Shown here: piece after piece, positions 1-8,560 of the stretch | Layout: every line of letters begins with the position of its first letter | Numbering within the stretch: position 1 is the first letter of the stretch | NCBI RefSeq assembly: GCF_014202755.1 | Contig: NZ_JACHHK010000005.1 | Span: forward strand, 117,565-181,564 | Direction of reading: 5' to 3' | DNA length: 64,000 nucleotides | Source: Catenisphaera adipataccumulans | GTDB taxonomy: Bacteria > Bacillota_I > Bacilli_A > Erysipelotrichales > Erysipelotrichaceae | Made by a program: the position numbers and the translations under genes | The notes under the pieces: generated by a model | Databases searched by the model: none | What the model was told of the DNA's origin: nothing | Seen by the model: the letters and a program-made list of their open reading frames with translations, nothing else

Positions 1-2
1 CG

Positions 3-323
3 GCAGAAAGACCGACCAAGGTGGCCACCTTGTCGATCGGTTATGCGGATGGCCTGCCGCGCCTGGTATCCAACCAAGGATGGGAAGTTTTGATCCACGG
101 ACATCGCTGTCCGCAGATCGGCAACATCTGCATGGATCAGTTGATGGTCGATGCGACAGAGGTACCGGATGTGCAGGAAGGAGATACAGCTTGTCTGGTT
201 GGTACGCAGAACGGTCAGCGTGTAACGATCGATGAGATCAGCCGGAAAGCACATACGATCAATAACGAAACCTTGTCAGCTTTGGCTGCACGGGTTCCGA
301 GAATGAAAAAAAGAGGGAAATGA
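3..323 (+). CDS. VanT/Alr-like racemase, C-terminal part (cut by window edge)
   Basis: The frame is open from base 3 to a TGA at 321-323, giving the last 106 residues of a PLP-dependent alanine racemase-fold enzyme; the start lies outside the window. The motifs SIGYADGLPR and PQIGNICMDQLMVD are the conserved C-terminal beta-domain blocks of Alr-type racemases, and the family uses this domain to complete the dimer active site. It interconverts L- and D-alanine (or serine) for peptidoglycan precursors. The wording of these blocks, as I recall it, is closer to the racemase half of VanT serine/alanine racemases than to housekeeping Alr. The next gene encodes the matching membrane half of VanT. 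Specificity for Ala or Ser cannot be read from this fragment. Confidence 0.88.
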   Translation, partial: AERPTKVATLSIGYADGLPRLVSNQGWEVLIHGHRCPQIGNICMDQLMVDATEVPDVQEGDTACLVGTQNGQRVTIDEISRKAHTINNETLSALAARVPRMKKRGK

Positions 324-324
324 A

Positions 325-1347
325 GTGGCAAGAAAAAAGTACGGTGCAATTGATATTGCGAAATATATCTCAGCTCTGCTTGTAGTATGTATCCATACAT
401 ATCCGTTTTATGAAGTTTCACCAACGTTTAATATGTATTGGATCCAAACGCTCTGCCGTATGGCAGTACCGTTTTTCTTTGTAACTTCGGGATTCTTTTT
501 CTTCCGCAAATGGGAGAAAGACAATGAGGAAGCCAATTGGACCAACTTAAAAAAATATGAATCCCGTTTATTGAAATTATATTTGATCTGGACCGTGATA
601 TATCTTCCGTATACGATCTGGGATTATACCCGTGCGCAGTTTAAATGGTATCACATCTTTGCTTATCTGCGCGATTTGATCCTGAACGGAAGTTACTATC
701 ATTTGTGGTTCTTCCCGGCATTGATGCTTGGAATGGCTATCGTTTATGGACTGTACCGCCGGTACGGGATGAAACACACATTGTTCATTTCACTGATCTT
801 GTACTTGATCGGTTATATGATCAACGTTTATACACCGCTCTGGGAATCGGGCCGCTGGCCGTACGTGACTTTCTTTTTTGGCTTTTTCACAAAAGTCTTT
901 ACGACGTCGCGCAACGGCATCTTCTTTGGACCGATGTTTATTTCCATCGGGCTGCTGCTTTCGCGGACACGCCGTCTGCCGCATCGGGTCTCGGTGATCG
1001 GCTGGGCCATCAGTTTTGTGCTGCTGATCATCGAAGTGTCGCTTTATGACCGGGCTGGTCTGCTGCGGGACTTAACGAGCATGGACTTGATGTTGGTTCC
1101 GTGTGTGTATTTCCTGGTCAACGCCCTGCTGACGGATGATCGGCCGTATAAAGCCCGTTATCTGAATATGCGGCATGAATCCTTGTTGATTTATACCTCA
1201 CATATTCTGTTTGCGAAGATTTTACTGGCCGTGATGCCCCATGCCCATCTGGTCGTCTATTTCCTGACCTTGGGACTGGCGCAGTGCTTTGCCACGGCTG
1301 TACTGACATTAAAAGACCGCTATCCAGTTTTAGAGAACTTATTATGA
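325..1347 (+). CDS. acyltransferase-3 family membrane protein, VanT membrane-domain-like
   Basis: Protein of 340 residues with about ten hydrophobic segments. The GTG start at 325 lies one base after the racemase stop and is preceded by an AGAGGGA ribosome binding site. The N-terminus (IDIAKYISALLVVCIHTYPF) is the acyltransferase-3 signature with the His expected in the first helix. Downstream blocks YHLWFFPALMLG, LYLIGYMIN and TSRNGIFFGPMF match what I know of the membrane half of VanT serine racemases, where this domain is fused in front of the racemase. Here the two halves are separate genes in reversed order. The likely role is membrane transport or presentation of the amino acid for the D-amino-acid step, or O-acetylation; the substrate is unknown. 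The stop overlaps the next start (ATGA). Confidence 0.8.
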   Translation: MARKKYGAIDIAKYISALLVVCIHTYPFYEVSPTFNMYWIQTLCRMAVPFFFVTSGFFFFRKWEKDNEEANWTNLKKYESRLLKLYLIWTVIYLPYTIWDYTRAQFKWYHIFAYLRDLILNGSYYHLWFFPALMLGMAIVYGLYRRYGMKHTLFISLILYLIGYMINVYTPLWESGRWPYVTFFFGFFTKVFTTSRNGIFFGPMFISIGLLLSRTRRLPHRVSVIGWAISFVLLIIEVSLYDRAGLLRDLTSMDLMLVPCVYFLVNALLTDDRPYKARYLNMRHESLLIYTSHILFAKILLAVMPHAHLVVYFLTLGLAQCFATAVLTLKDRYPVLENLL

Positions 1348-2909
1348 TCCGATTGTTTCAAGTAAAATGCGCAAGTGAAGATCAAAAAGAAATTGAAGCG
1401 CGTATACTGAAAAAACTCCATATAGAAAAAAGAGATCTTTTCGCATGGTCGATTCATCGCAAAAGCGTGGACGCGCGCCATCGCGAGATCTTTTTTTCGT
1501 ATACTGTAGATTGTTCGGTACGAAATGAACAACGTTTTTTAAAACGGAAAGATATTCAGCCGACCCCGGACGAAACCTATCACCCGGCCCAGCCGGGCAG
1601 CCATCCGCTGAAGACCCGCCCGTATGTGATCGGCTTCGGTCCGGCGGGCATGTTTGCCGCTTATACATTGGCACAGGCAGGCTATTGTCCGGTCATCATT
1701 GAACGGGGCAGCCGTATTGAGCAGCGCCGGCAGAAAACGGAATCGTTCTGGCACGGCGGCCCGCTGGATCCGGAATGTAACGTTCAGTTTGGCGAAGGCG
1801 GCGCCGGTGCCTTCAGCGACGGCAAATTGACCACCCGCAGTAAAGATCCCCGCTGCCGCAAGGTCCTCAGCGACCTTGTGCACTTAGGCGCCGATCCGGA
1901 GATCCTGATCGATCAGCATCCGCACATTGGTACGGACGCTTTTGAACAAATCATCATTGCGCTGCGCAAAGAAATTGAACAGTTGGGCGGCACGTTTTGC
2001 TTTGACGCCCGCCTGGATGATCTGCAGATCGAAAACGGTAAGCTGACCGGGATCTGTGTGAACGGCAGCTGGTCAGACTGCAGTGCTTTGATCTTGGCCA
2101 TCGGCCACAGCGCCCGTGATACTGTGATGATGCTCCATCACCGCGGGCTGGCCATGGAAAACAAACGCTTTGCGGTCGGTGTCCGCATCGAGCATACTCA
2201 GGAATGGGTCAACCGAGCGATGTTAAGGGACCACAGCACAGATCCTCGTTTAATTCCGGCCCGTTATCAGCTGACGTATACCACGTCCGCAAATAAAGGC
2301 GTGTATACATTCTGCATGTGTCCGGGCGGTTATGTGATTTCTGCCTGTGCCCAGCCGGGACATCTGGTCGTCAATGGCATGAGCTATGCCGACCGCGGCG
2401 GGACCAATGCCAACAGTGCGCTGTTGGTTCAGGTCGATGCTTCGGATTACGGGAATGAGCTCTTTGCGGGCCTGCATTATCAGGAAGCCATCGAACAGAA
2501 AGCCTATGAAGTGGTCGGCGGTTATCAGGCGTGCTGCCAGCGGGCCGACGATTATTTATACGGCGGCAAGCATGCATTTACGGTCCAGCCGACCTATCAG
2601 CCGGCCGTATCTGCCGTTGATCTTAATACGGTACTCCCGATGCCGGTCAATGATGCCCTGCATGAGGCACTGCCGCATTTTGAGGCCAAAGTGCCTGGGT
2701 TTGTTTCTTCCGGAGCCGTTCTGACTGCCCCGGAAACGCGCAGCAGTTCGGCTGTCCGCATCGTCCGGAACACGGACCTGACTGCCGGATTTACAGGCGT
2801 GTATCCATGCGGAGAGGGCAGCGGGTATGCCGGCGGGATCATGACCAGTGCTGTGGACGGGATCCGCTGTGCAGAGAAACTCATTGAATATTTTGCGTAC
2901 GGACAGTAA
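1344..2909 (+). CDS. FAD-dependent dehydrogenase, uncharacterised (COG2509-like)
   Basis: Protein of 521 residues starting at ATG 1344, which overlaps the previous stop by 4 bases; an upstream in-frame extension exists but lies inside the acyltransferase gene. Residues 1-90 form a small alpha/beta N-terminal domain typical of this family. The dinucleotide-binding motif VIGFGPAGMFAAY follows at about residue 95, and the C-terminal FAD-binding block is CGEGSGYAGGIMTSAVDG. Conserved central motifs are NVQFGEGGAGAFSDGKL and SSSAVRI. The family is widespread in Firmicutes as 'NAD(P)/FAD-dependent oxidoreductase' without an established substrate. Coupling to the racemase/acyltransferase genes may be positional only. 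Confidence 0.85.
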   Translation: MIRLFQVKCASEDQKEIEARILKKLHIEKRDLFAWSIHRKSVDARHREIFFSYTVDCSVRNEQRFLKRKDIQPTPDETYHPAQPGSHPLKTRPYVIGFGPAGMFAAYTLAQAGYCPVIIERGSRIEQRRQKTESFWHGGPLDPECNVQFGEGGAGAFSDGKLTTRSKDPRCRKVLSDLVHLGADPEILIDQHPHIGTDAFEQIIIALRKEIEQLGGTFCFDARLDDLQIENGKLTGICVNGSWSDCSALILAIGHSARDTVMMLHHRGLAMENKRFAVGVRIEHTQEWVNRAMLRDHSTDPRLIPARYQLTYTTSANKGVYTFCMCPGGYVISACAQPGHLVVNGMSYADRGGTNANSALLVQVDASDYGNELFAGLHYQEAIEQKAYEVVGGYQACCQRADDYLYGGKHAFTVQPTYQPAVSAVDLNTVLPMPVNDALHEALPHFEAKVPGFVSSGAVLTAPETRSSSAVRIVRNTDLTAGFTGVYPCGEGSGYAGGIMTSAVDGIRCAEKLIEYFAYGQ

Positions 2910-2933
2910 AATAAATCCGAGGTAATAAGATTT

Positions 2934-3458
2934 GTGAAATTATTCAAACCCGATTACTATATCTCAAGCTACAGGAATTTGGATGTCCGCCGCTTGAAAG
3001 AAAATCACATCCGCCTGCTTTTATGCGACATTGACAATACGTTGGCCGGTCCGCATGAACGGGATGCCGATGTACAGGTTGCACAGTTTCTGCGGCGGGT
3101 ACAGCAGGCCGGCATCGAAACTATGATCTGTTCTAATTCGCGGCCTTCGCGGGTGCGGCGCTTTGTCAAAGACCTGCCGGTCGATCAAGCATATGGGTTT
3201 TCTTTTAAACCATTGGTTTATCAGCTGAAACGGGCGATGCACCACGCTCATACGGATGCAGCGCATACGGCCATCATGGGCGATCAGATCTTCACGGATA
3301 TTCTTGGCGGGAACCGCATCGGCTTGTACACGATCTTAACGAACCCGGTTTCAACATCGGATAAGGGGGTTACCATGTTGAACCGTTTACTGGAAAAATT
3401 TGTTTTCCGTTATTTAGAGAAAAAATATTCGTTCAGGAAAGGGGATTACGATGACTGA
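2934..3458 (+). CDS. yqeG: YqeG-family HAD-IIIA phosphatase
   Basis: Protein of 174 residues with a GTG start at 2934 behind a GAGGTAA site. The HAD motif I CDIDNTL gives the nucleophile D32 and acid/base D34. Motif II is the Ser in CSNSRPSR, and MGDQIFTDILGG supplies the metal-binding motif III/IV region. Length and motifs match YqeG, whose B. subtilis gene heads the same operon. The substrate is not firmly established; a phosphatidylglycerophosphatase activity has been described for related eukaryotic and cyanobacterial proteins. The gene overlaps yqeH by 8 bases, so the two are probably translationally coupled. Confidence 0.9.
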   Translation: MKLFKPDYYISSYRNLDVRRLKENHIRLLLCDIDNTLAGPHERDADVQVAQFLRRVQQAGIETMICSNSRPSRVRRFVKDLPVDQAYGFSFKPLVYQLKRAMHHAHTDAAHTAIMGDQIFTDILGGNRIGLYTILTNPVSTSDKGVTMLNRLLEKFVFRYLEKKYSFRKGDYDD

Positions 3459-4545
3459 ATATTGTAAAGGATGCGGCATCAAGCTGCAGAACGAAGACCC
3501 GGAAGCATTGGGCTATACGCCGACTTTGGATGCGGCCTATTGCCAACGTTGTTTCAAGCTGCGTCATTACGGGGAACTGACCGTTAATATGCAGAAGGGC
3601 ATCAATGCCGAAGAGACTTTCTCAAAAATATTAAGCATTCACGGTCTGGTCTTCTGGATCGTTGATATATTTTGTTTTGAGTCCGACTGGATCACACGGA
3701 TCAATAAACGGCTGCCGGATACAGATATTATAATGATATTGACCAAGCGGGATGTGCTGCCGTTGACCGTGACGGATGAAAAATTGCTGGATTTTGTCAA
3801 CGCGCGTCTGCAGGAAGAAAATGTACAGGTCAAAGATATTTTGATCTGCGGCAATCTGCGGACCCGTTCGCCAAAGAGCCAGCTTTCCGAACCGGGACAG
3901 GCTGCGATCGACCGGATCCGTGCTGCTATAGAACGGGAGCGAAAAGGCCGTGATGTCGTTTTCATGGGAACGGCCAATGCCGGCAAGTCGACTTTGTTGA
4001 ACCGTCTTTTGGAAGGCAAAGACCTGACGACCAGTCATAATCCGGGCACGACCCTGGATCTGGTACCGATCCCGCAGGACGGCTATACGATTTATGATAC
4101 GCCGGGCATTGAGAATCACCACAGCATGCTTTCGTATCTGCAGCCGGAAGATCTGAAATCGGTCATTCCTGTGAAGCCGATCCGGCCGTTTGTTTCACAA
4201 GTTTATGAAGATCAGTCGTTTGCGGTCGGCGGTCTGGCCCGGCTGGATGTCGTGATCAAGGGGAAAGTCAGTGTTGTGGGATATTTTTCCCGGCAGCTGA
4301 AAATCCACCGCGGCAAGCTGGCGAATGCAGATGACTTGTGGAAAAAACATTTAAATGAGATGCTTGTGCCGGCTGTCGATACGTCGCTGCTGACGATGCA
4401 TACCTATCAGATGCCGAAGTTGAAAGGAAAAATCGATGTCGTTTTCCATGGCTTAGGCTGGTTCTGCATCAGCGGCGAGGTCGAGTCGGTTTATGCGAGA
4501 GTACATAAAGGGGTGCAGGTCACCTTCAGAAAGGCGATGATTTAG
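3451..4545 (+). CDS. yqeH: YqeH circularly permuted GTPase, 30S subunit assembly
   Basis: Protein of 364 residues. An N-terminal zinc finger (C5, C8, C31, C34) precedes a circularly permuted GTPase domain: the G4 motif TKRD (around residue 105) comes before the P-loop GTANAGKS (173-180), the threonine switch NPGTT and G3 DTPG. Circular permutation is diagnostic of the YlqF/YqeH/RsgA group. The C-terminal third is the treble-clef RNA/protein-binding region of YqeH. In Bacilli YqeH is needed for 30S subunit biogenesis. ATG 3451 has an AGGAAAGGGG site. The stop TAG shares one base with the GTG start of yhbY. Confidence 0.95.
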   Translation: MTEYCKGCGIKLQNEDPEALGYTPTLDAAYCQRCFKLRHYGELTVNMQKGINAEETFSKILSIHGLVFWIVDIFCFESDWITRINKRLPDTDIIMILTKRDVLPLTVTDEKLLDFVNARLQEENVQVKDILICGNLRTRSPKSQLSEPGQAAIDRIRAAIERERKGRDVVFMGTANAGKSTLLNRLLEGKDLTTSHNPGTTLDLVPIPQDGYTIYDTPGIENHHSMLSYLQPEDLKSVIPVKPIRPFVSQVYEDQSFAVGGLARLDVVIKGKVSVVGYFSRQLKIHRGKLANADDLWKKHLNEMLVPAVDTSLLTMHTYQMPKLKGKIDVVFHGLGWFCISGEVESVYARVHKGVQVTFRKAMI

Positions 4546-4835
4546 TGTTATCCAAAGCAGATAAGAAATTGTTAAGAAAAAATGCCCAGGCTTTGCGGCC
4601 GATCGTCCAGGTCGGCAAAGACGGTATCGGTGAAAATATGATCCGTTCTTTGAACAATGCGCTGGAAGCGCGGGAACTGGTCAAATGTACACTGCTGAAA
4701 ACCAGTCCGGTCGGCAGCCGGGAAGCAGCCATCGAATGTGCCGGGCGCACCCATAGTGAAATCATACAAATCATCGGTCATACCTTCGTGCTCTATCGGC
4801 GTTCCGATAAAAACATCATGGGGCTGAAGAAATGA
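4545..4835 (+). CDS. yhbY: YhbY/YqeI CRM-domain RNA-binding protein
   Basis: Small basic protein of 96 residues beginning at GTG 4545, one base inside the yqeH stop. The whole protein is one CRM fold; the signature loop is present as GKDGIGENMIRSLNNAL and the GxxG-type RNA-binding loop is preceded by LRPIVQVGK. YhbY-like proteins associate with pre-50S particles. In B. subtilis aroE (aroD) usually lies between yqeH and this gene, but it is missing here. The last four bases overlap the start of the nadD-yqeK gene. Confidence 0.93.
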   Translation: MLSKADKKLLRKNAQALRPIVQVGKDGIGENMIRSLNNALEARELVKCTLLKTSPVGSREAAIECAGRTHSEIIQIIGHTFVLYRRSDKNIMGLKK

Positions 4836-5845
4836 AGATCGCTATTGTAGGGGGTTCCTTTGATCCGGTGCACGAAGGCCATATCGCCATGGCAGAACAG
4901 GCCGTCACCACATTGGGCTGTGACCAGGCTTGGTTCATGCCTTCAAAAAAGACGCCGCTCAAAGACCGCGGCCTGACCGACGATGTACATCGGCTGGCCA
5001 TGCTCAAGATCGTTGCTGCCCGCAATGATCGTTTCCGCGTCTGTACGATGGAACTAGAACGCCAAGGGATCAGTTATACGGTTGATACGCTGCGGCAGCT
5101 GAAACAAATGTATCCGCATGATACGTTTTACTGGCTGATCGGCAACGATCAGCTCAAGCAGTTCGCGGATTGGAAAGAGCCGGAGACGTTGGTCAAACTG
5201 GCACACTTTGTGTGCTTTGACCGCAACGGTGAGCTAAATGATACGAACTATGCGATCCAACGCTGTCATATGCCGATGATGCCGGTCTCTTCCAGTGAGA
5301 TCCGCTGCGGCAACAAGCTGAACTATCTGCCGCGTGAGGTGCTGAATTATATATATGATCATCGTTTATACGTAAAAGGATTTATCGAAAGCCGTGTCAA
5401 ACCGCATCGATACCGTCATAGTGTATCCGTTGCCAATTTATGTGAAGAGATGGCACGGGCCAATCACTTGGACACGCAGAAAGCATATTATATTGGTTTA
5501 TTCCATGATGTGGCCAAGGCGATGCCGAAGCAGGCGATGATCCAATGGATGGATATTCTCTGCCCCGAAAACGAAGCCTATCCCGTACCGGTATGGCATG
5601 GTTTCGTCGGCAGCGAGATCGTCGACCGCATTTTCTATATCGATGATCCGCAGATCAAGGCTGCCATCTATCATCATGTGCTGGGAACCAGCACGGATCC
5701 TTATGCGGAAATCGTCTTTTGTGCCGATAAGACCGATCCGCTGCGCGGGTATGATTCTTCGGCAATGATCGAAGCTTGTAAAAAGGATATTGACGCCGGC
5801 TTTGCCTGGTGTAAAGAGGAAAATAAAAAGTATTTAAATCAATAA
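4832..5845 (+). CDS. nadD: NadD-YqeK fusion: nicotinate-nucleotide adenylyltransferase plus HD hydrolase
   Basis: Protein of 337 residues, about twice the usual NadD length. Residues 1-185 are NadD: the nucleotidyltransferase motif GGSFDPVHEGH (7-17) and the late SSSEIR motif (replacing ISSTxIR) are intact. This half makes deamido-NAD from nicotinate mononucleotide. From about residue 186 a YqeK-type HD domain follows, with H196 in YRHS, the metal pair H225-D226 in FHDVAK, a histidine near WHGF, HH in IYHHVLG and D in ADKTDP. YqeK enzymes cleave Ap4A symmetrically. The two are separate adjacent genes in B. subtilis, so a single reading frame here joins NAD synthesis to dinucleotide-polyphosphate clearance. 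Start ATG overlaps yhbY (ATGA). Confidence 0.93.
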   Translation: MKIAIVGGSFDPVHEGHIAMAEQAVTTLGCDQAWFMPSKKTPLKDRGLTDDVHRLAMLKIVAARNDRFRVCTMELERQGISYTVDTLRQLKQMYPHDTFYWLIGNDQLKQFADWKEPETLVKLAHFVCFDRNGELNDTNYAIQRCHMPMMPVSSSEIRCGNKLNYLPREVLNYIYDHRLYVKGFIESRVKPHRYRHSVSVANLCEEMARANHLDTQKAYYIGLFHDVAKAMPKQAMIQWMDILCPENEAYPVPVWHGFVGSEIVDRIFYIDDPQIKAAIYHHVLGTSTDPYAEIVFCADKTDPLRGYDSSAMIEACKKDIDAGFAWCKEENKKYLNQ

Positions 5846-5857
5846 GAAAGGAAACGA

Positions 5858-6196
5858 ATGGAATTAAAAGAAGTTGTCATTCAAGCCATTTTAGAACGTA
5901 AAGGAACTCATGTCGTGGATTACGACTGCCGTACATTGACACCGTTTGTGGACGATATGATCGTTGCTACAACGATGAACCTGCGTCAGAACAACGCGAT
6001 TGCCCGCAACATCAAAGATAAAGTGCGGGAAGCCGGTTTTCAAATTGATATCCGGCAGGAAGGGGAATCCGATTCCAAGTGGATCTTGATCGACCTGCAG
6101 GAAGTGGTCGTCCATCTGTTCGTGCAGGATGAACGGCAAGTCTATAAGATCGACCGTTTGTACGAAGACTGTCCGAAGGTAGAGTACGATGTATAA
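5858..6196 (+). CDS. rsfS: ribosomal silencing factor RsfS
   Basis: Protein of 112 residues, full length for the RsfS/YqeL/Iojap family. It binds uL14 on the 50S subunit and blocks subunit joining when nutrients are scarce. Family blocks visible are the DCRTLTPFVDDMIVATT segment, the GESDSKWILIDLQEVVVHLF core and the C-terminal YKIDRLYED. ATG 5858 follows an AAAGGAAA site 12 bases after the nadD-yqeK stop. The C-terminus overlaps yqeM by 8 bases. Confidence 0.95.
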   Translation: MELKEVVIQAILERKGTHVVDYDCRTLTPFVDDMIVATTMNLRQNNAIARNIKDKVREAGFQIDIRQEGESDSKWILIDLQEVVVHLFVQDERQVYKIDRLYEDCPKVEYDV

Positions 6197-6890
6197 CCGA
6201 CTGGCTTCCTATTACGATGACCTGGTCCAGGATGATGAAGCGACCCAGGCCTGGGTCAGCTGGATCGAATCGTATACAGCGCCCGGCCCGTTTTTGGAAC
6301 TGGCCTGCGGCTCCGGGGAGATCACCCGCAGATTGGCGCAGGACGGCTTTGATGTGACCGCCCTGGATCTCAGTCCGGAAATGATCAGCCGGGCGGCACA
6401 AAAATGTTCAAATGTCCGCTTTTTATGTCAGGATATGACACGGCTGGAGAATTTGCCGACGTATCCTGCGATCGGCTGCTTTTGTGACAGTTTCAATTAT
6501 TTGATCGAACCGGAGGAAGTCCAGGCGTTTTTTCATCAGGTCCATGATCATCTAAAAACAGATGGATTGTTTCTGTTTGATACGCACGCGCTGGACCGGC
6601 TGACAGAATTTCAGAACGAGTGGAATGAAACGGGCCGTTTTACCGACGGGACCGATTACCAGTGGTCGATCGAGAGCGAGGATGACTGGATCTATCAGGA
6701 TTTCGCGTTCTATCTGCCTGATGGGCAGACCATGCAGGAACATCATCTGCAGCGGGTCTACCAGCCGGAGGATTTATCTGAATGGGCAGCGCCGTGGTTC
6801 GATCTGGTCGATGTCAGGACAGATTTTGATCAGAAAGGAATCGTTCCAGGCGAAAAATATTTCTATGTGTTAAGGAGGAAAAATATATGA
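6189..6890 (+). CDS. yqeM: YqeM-type class I SAM-dependent methyltransferase
   Basis: Protein of 233 residues. The SAM-binding motif I is FLELACGSGEITRRLA (about residues 36-51), the acidic residue after beta-2 is in TALDLSPEMI, and motif IV is around CFCDSFNYLIEPEE. It sits in the same place as B. subtilis yqeM, directly after rsfS, overlapping it by 8 bases. The methyl acceptor is unknown; the next gene removes S-adenosylhomocysteine, the product of this reaction type. Confidence 0.88.
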   Translation: MYNRLASYYDDLVQDDEATQAWVSWIESYTAPGPFLELACGSGEITRRLAQDGFDVTALDLSPEMISRAAQKCSNVRFLCQDMTRLENLPTYPAIGCFCDSFNYLIEPEEVQAFFHQVHDHLKTDGLFLFDTHALDRLTEFQNEWNETGRFTDGTDYQWSIESEDDWIYQDFAFYLPDGQTMQEHHLQRVYQPEDLSEWAAPWFDLVDVRTDFDQKGIVPGEKYFYVLRRKNI

Positions 6891-7564
6891 TCGGAATTAT
6901 TGCGGCGATGGATGTCGAAGTTGAAGCCATCGAGTCCGTTGCGAATATTCAGGGAACCAAGACCATTGCCGGTGTGCAGCTGGATCATGGTACGATCGGC
7001 GGCAAGGACGTCGTGATCGGCAAGAGCGGGATCGGAAAATCGACCGCGGCCATGACAACGGCCATCATGTGTATGGAATATGATCTGGAGGCCTTGATCA
7101 ATGTCGGCACAGCCGGCGGGCTGAAAGAAGATGAACAAGTGCTGGATATCGTCATCAGCGATGAAGTGGTGCAGGCTGATTTTGATACCTCACCGATCGA
7201 CGGCACAGCCGGCATCGGTCTGGTGTATCCGGTCGATGCGAATATGACCGCATCGTGTGCGAAAGCCGCAGAGGCAGTCGGCATCCGATATCATGTCGGA
7301 ACCATTGCCAGCCAGGATCTATTTATGGCCCGGCCGGAAGATTTTGAAAAACTGATGAGCCGTTTTCCGCAGTCGGCTTGTTCCGAAATGGAAGGCGGTG
7401 CCATTGCTCAGGTTGCGACCTCGTTCCAGGTGCTATTTGTGATCGTGCGCTGCTTAAGCGATGTCGTACATCACACAGACAATCCGATGGAATTTTCTGA
7501 ATATGCAGAAAAAGCCAGTCAACAAACTGCCAAGCTGATCCGCAGTTGGATCGAAGCACGCTAG
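6887..7564 (+). CDS. mtnN: 5'-methylthioadenosine/S-adenosylhomocysteine nucleosidase
   Basis: Protein of 225 residues overlapping yqeM by ATGA. Family landmarks are the N-terminal GIIAAMDVEVEAI with the catalytic Glu, NVGTAGGLK for the ribose/phosphate loop, the SEMEGGAIAQVA block with the Met-Glu pair that binds the ribose, and CLSD with the catalytic Asp. It hydrolyses MTA and SAH to adenine plus the thio-ribose, recycling methyltransfer by-products. Length is close to the usual 230 residues. Confidence 0.95.
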   Translation: MIGIIAAMDVEVEAIESVANIQGTKTIAGVQLDHGTIGGKDVVIGKSGIGKSTAAMTTAIMCMEYDLEALINVGTAGGLKEDEQVLDIVISDEVVQADFDTSPIDGTAGIGLVYPVDANMTASCAKAAEAVGIRYHVGTIASQDLFMARPEDFEKLMSRFPQSACSEMEGGAIAQVATSFQVLFVIVRCLSDVVHHTDNPMEFSEYAEKASQQTAKLIRSWIEAR

Positions 7565-7577
7565 AAAGGAGATAAAC

Positions 7578-8033
7578 ATGGCCAAAGAAAGTCGTTTTAA
7601 TCGTCGCTTTACCGCTTTATTGTGGATCATTCTGATTTTCATGATCTTGGTTCTTTGGTCATTGTTTATCAGCGGGCCGAACCGGATCAAGGAAGCCGTC
7701 GAAGCGCAGAATATTGCGGTCATCGAAAAGAAGGTGCCGGGCATAAAAGGCGTGACGGTGCATCAATTTGACTATAAAACGTATCAGGGCTATACAAGCA
7801 AGAAGCTGTATTGGTTTGATGCCAACGGCAAGATCATCACGACCCGTAAGATGAGCACATTGGATTACGATAAAGCGGAAAAAATGGCGGCCGATAATTA
7901 CGGCATCAAAGCCGAGTCCATCGAACTGGGCTATGGGTATGACAATCCGTGTTATGTGATCCAAGGAAAATGGGACATGATCTTGATCGATTATGATACA
8001 TTTGAGCGAGTGTATCAAAGGGAGCTGCAATAA
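7578..8033 (+). CDS. TseB/YpmB-like membrane-anchored protein (DUF5590)
   Basis: Protein of 151 residues behind an AAAGGAG site. An N-terminal basic stretch and one transmembrane helix (about 14-34) lead into an extracytoplasmic PepSY-like region with YTSKKLYWFDANGKII and YNxxxAxxxAxxxYGIK-type spacing. This fits the YpmB/TseB family, which in B. subtilis lies next to dnaD and affects the elongation penicillin-binding protein PBP2A. The stop shares its last base with the dnaD start (TAATG), consistent with conserved ypmB-dnaD synteny. Confidence 0.75.
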   Translation: MAKESRFNRRFTALLWIILIFMILVLWSLFISGPNRIKEAVEAQNIAVIEKKVPGIKGVTVHQFDYKTYQGYTSKKLYWFDANGKIITTRKMSTLDYDKAEKMAADNYGIKAESIELGYGYDNPCYVIQGKWDMILIDYDTFERVYQRELQ

Positions 8034-8560
8034 TGGAATGGAATGCAAGTTATGTGGATCATTTGATGTGGATCCTTGACCATTTACAAGATCTGCATCT
8101 GGACCCCGAAGAGACCGTGGTCTTGTTTCTGATCGAATTTGCGAACCGTACCGGACGCAATATCACGCATGAATGGATCAGTGAAAAGACTGCCTTGGAT
8201 GTAGAAAAAATCGAATCGGTTTTTCTGCGTCTGTCGGACAAGGGCTATCTGACGACAAAATTGGAAAACGGCAGTCTGATCTTCGATATTTCCGGTGTCG
8301 CGCAGGAAAACAATGACGGCACCGCGCTCGGACAGCCGCTGGTCGCACGCTTTGAAGATGCGATGAAACGCACTCTCAGTCCGAATGAGATGCAGCGGAT
8401 CCTGGATATGGCAGGTGCCTACGATGAGCGGATGGTCATCTGTGCACTGAATGAAGCCATTGTTTACGGCAAAGTAAACCTGAACTATATTGAAACCATT
8501 TTAGTCCGATGGCAGGAAAAAGGACTGAGCCCGGAAGATGTGGAGAATGGAAAACGATGA
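8033..8560 (+). CDS. dnaD: DnaD domain protein, replication initiation
   Basis: Protein of 175 residues. Residues 1-90 form the winged-helix oligomerisation domain (LSDKGYLTTKLENGSLIFD is the wing). Residues 105-170 form the DnaD DNA-binding domain with the hallmark YIETIL near its end, followed by W and G. DnaD helps load the helicase at oriC and during restart in Firmicutes. It overlaps nth by ATGA, the same order (dnaD-nth) as in Bacilli. It is shorter than B. subtilis DnaD (232 residues), mostly through loss of the linker and C-terminal tail. Confidence 0.88.
   Translation: MEWNASYVDHLMWILDHLQDLHLDPEETVVLFLIEFANRTGRNITHEWISEKTALDVEKIESVFLRLSDKGYLTTKLENGSLIFDISGVAQENNDGTALGQPLVARFEDAMKRTLSPNEMQRILDMAGAYDERMVICALNEAIVYGKVNLNYIETILVRWQEKGLSPEDVENGKR

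Noticed and set aside
3..323. Racemase fragment as a pseudogene
   Set aside because: The frame is open to the first base of the window, so the truncation is the window edge rather than decay.
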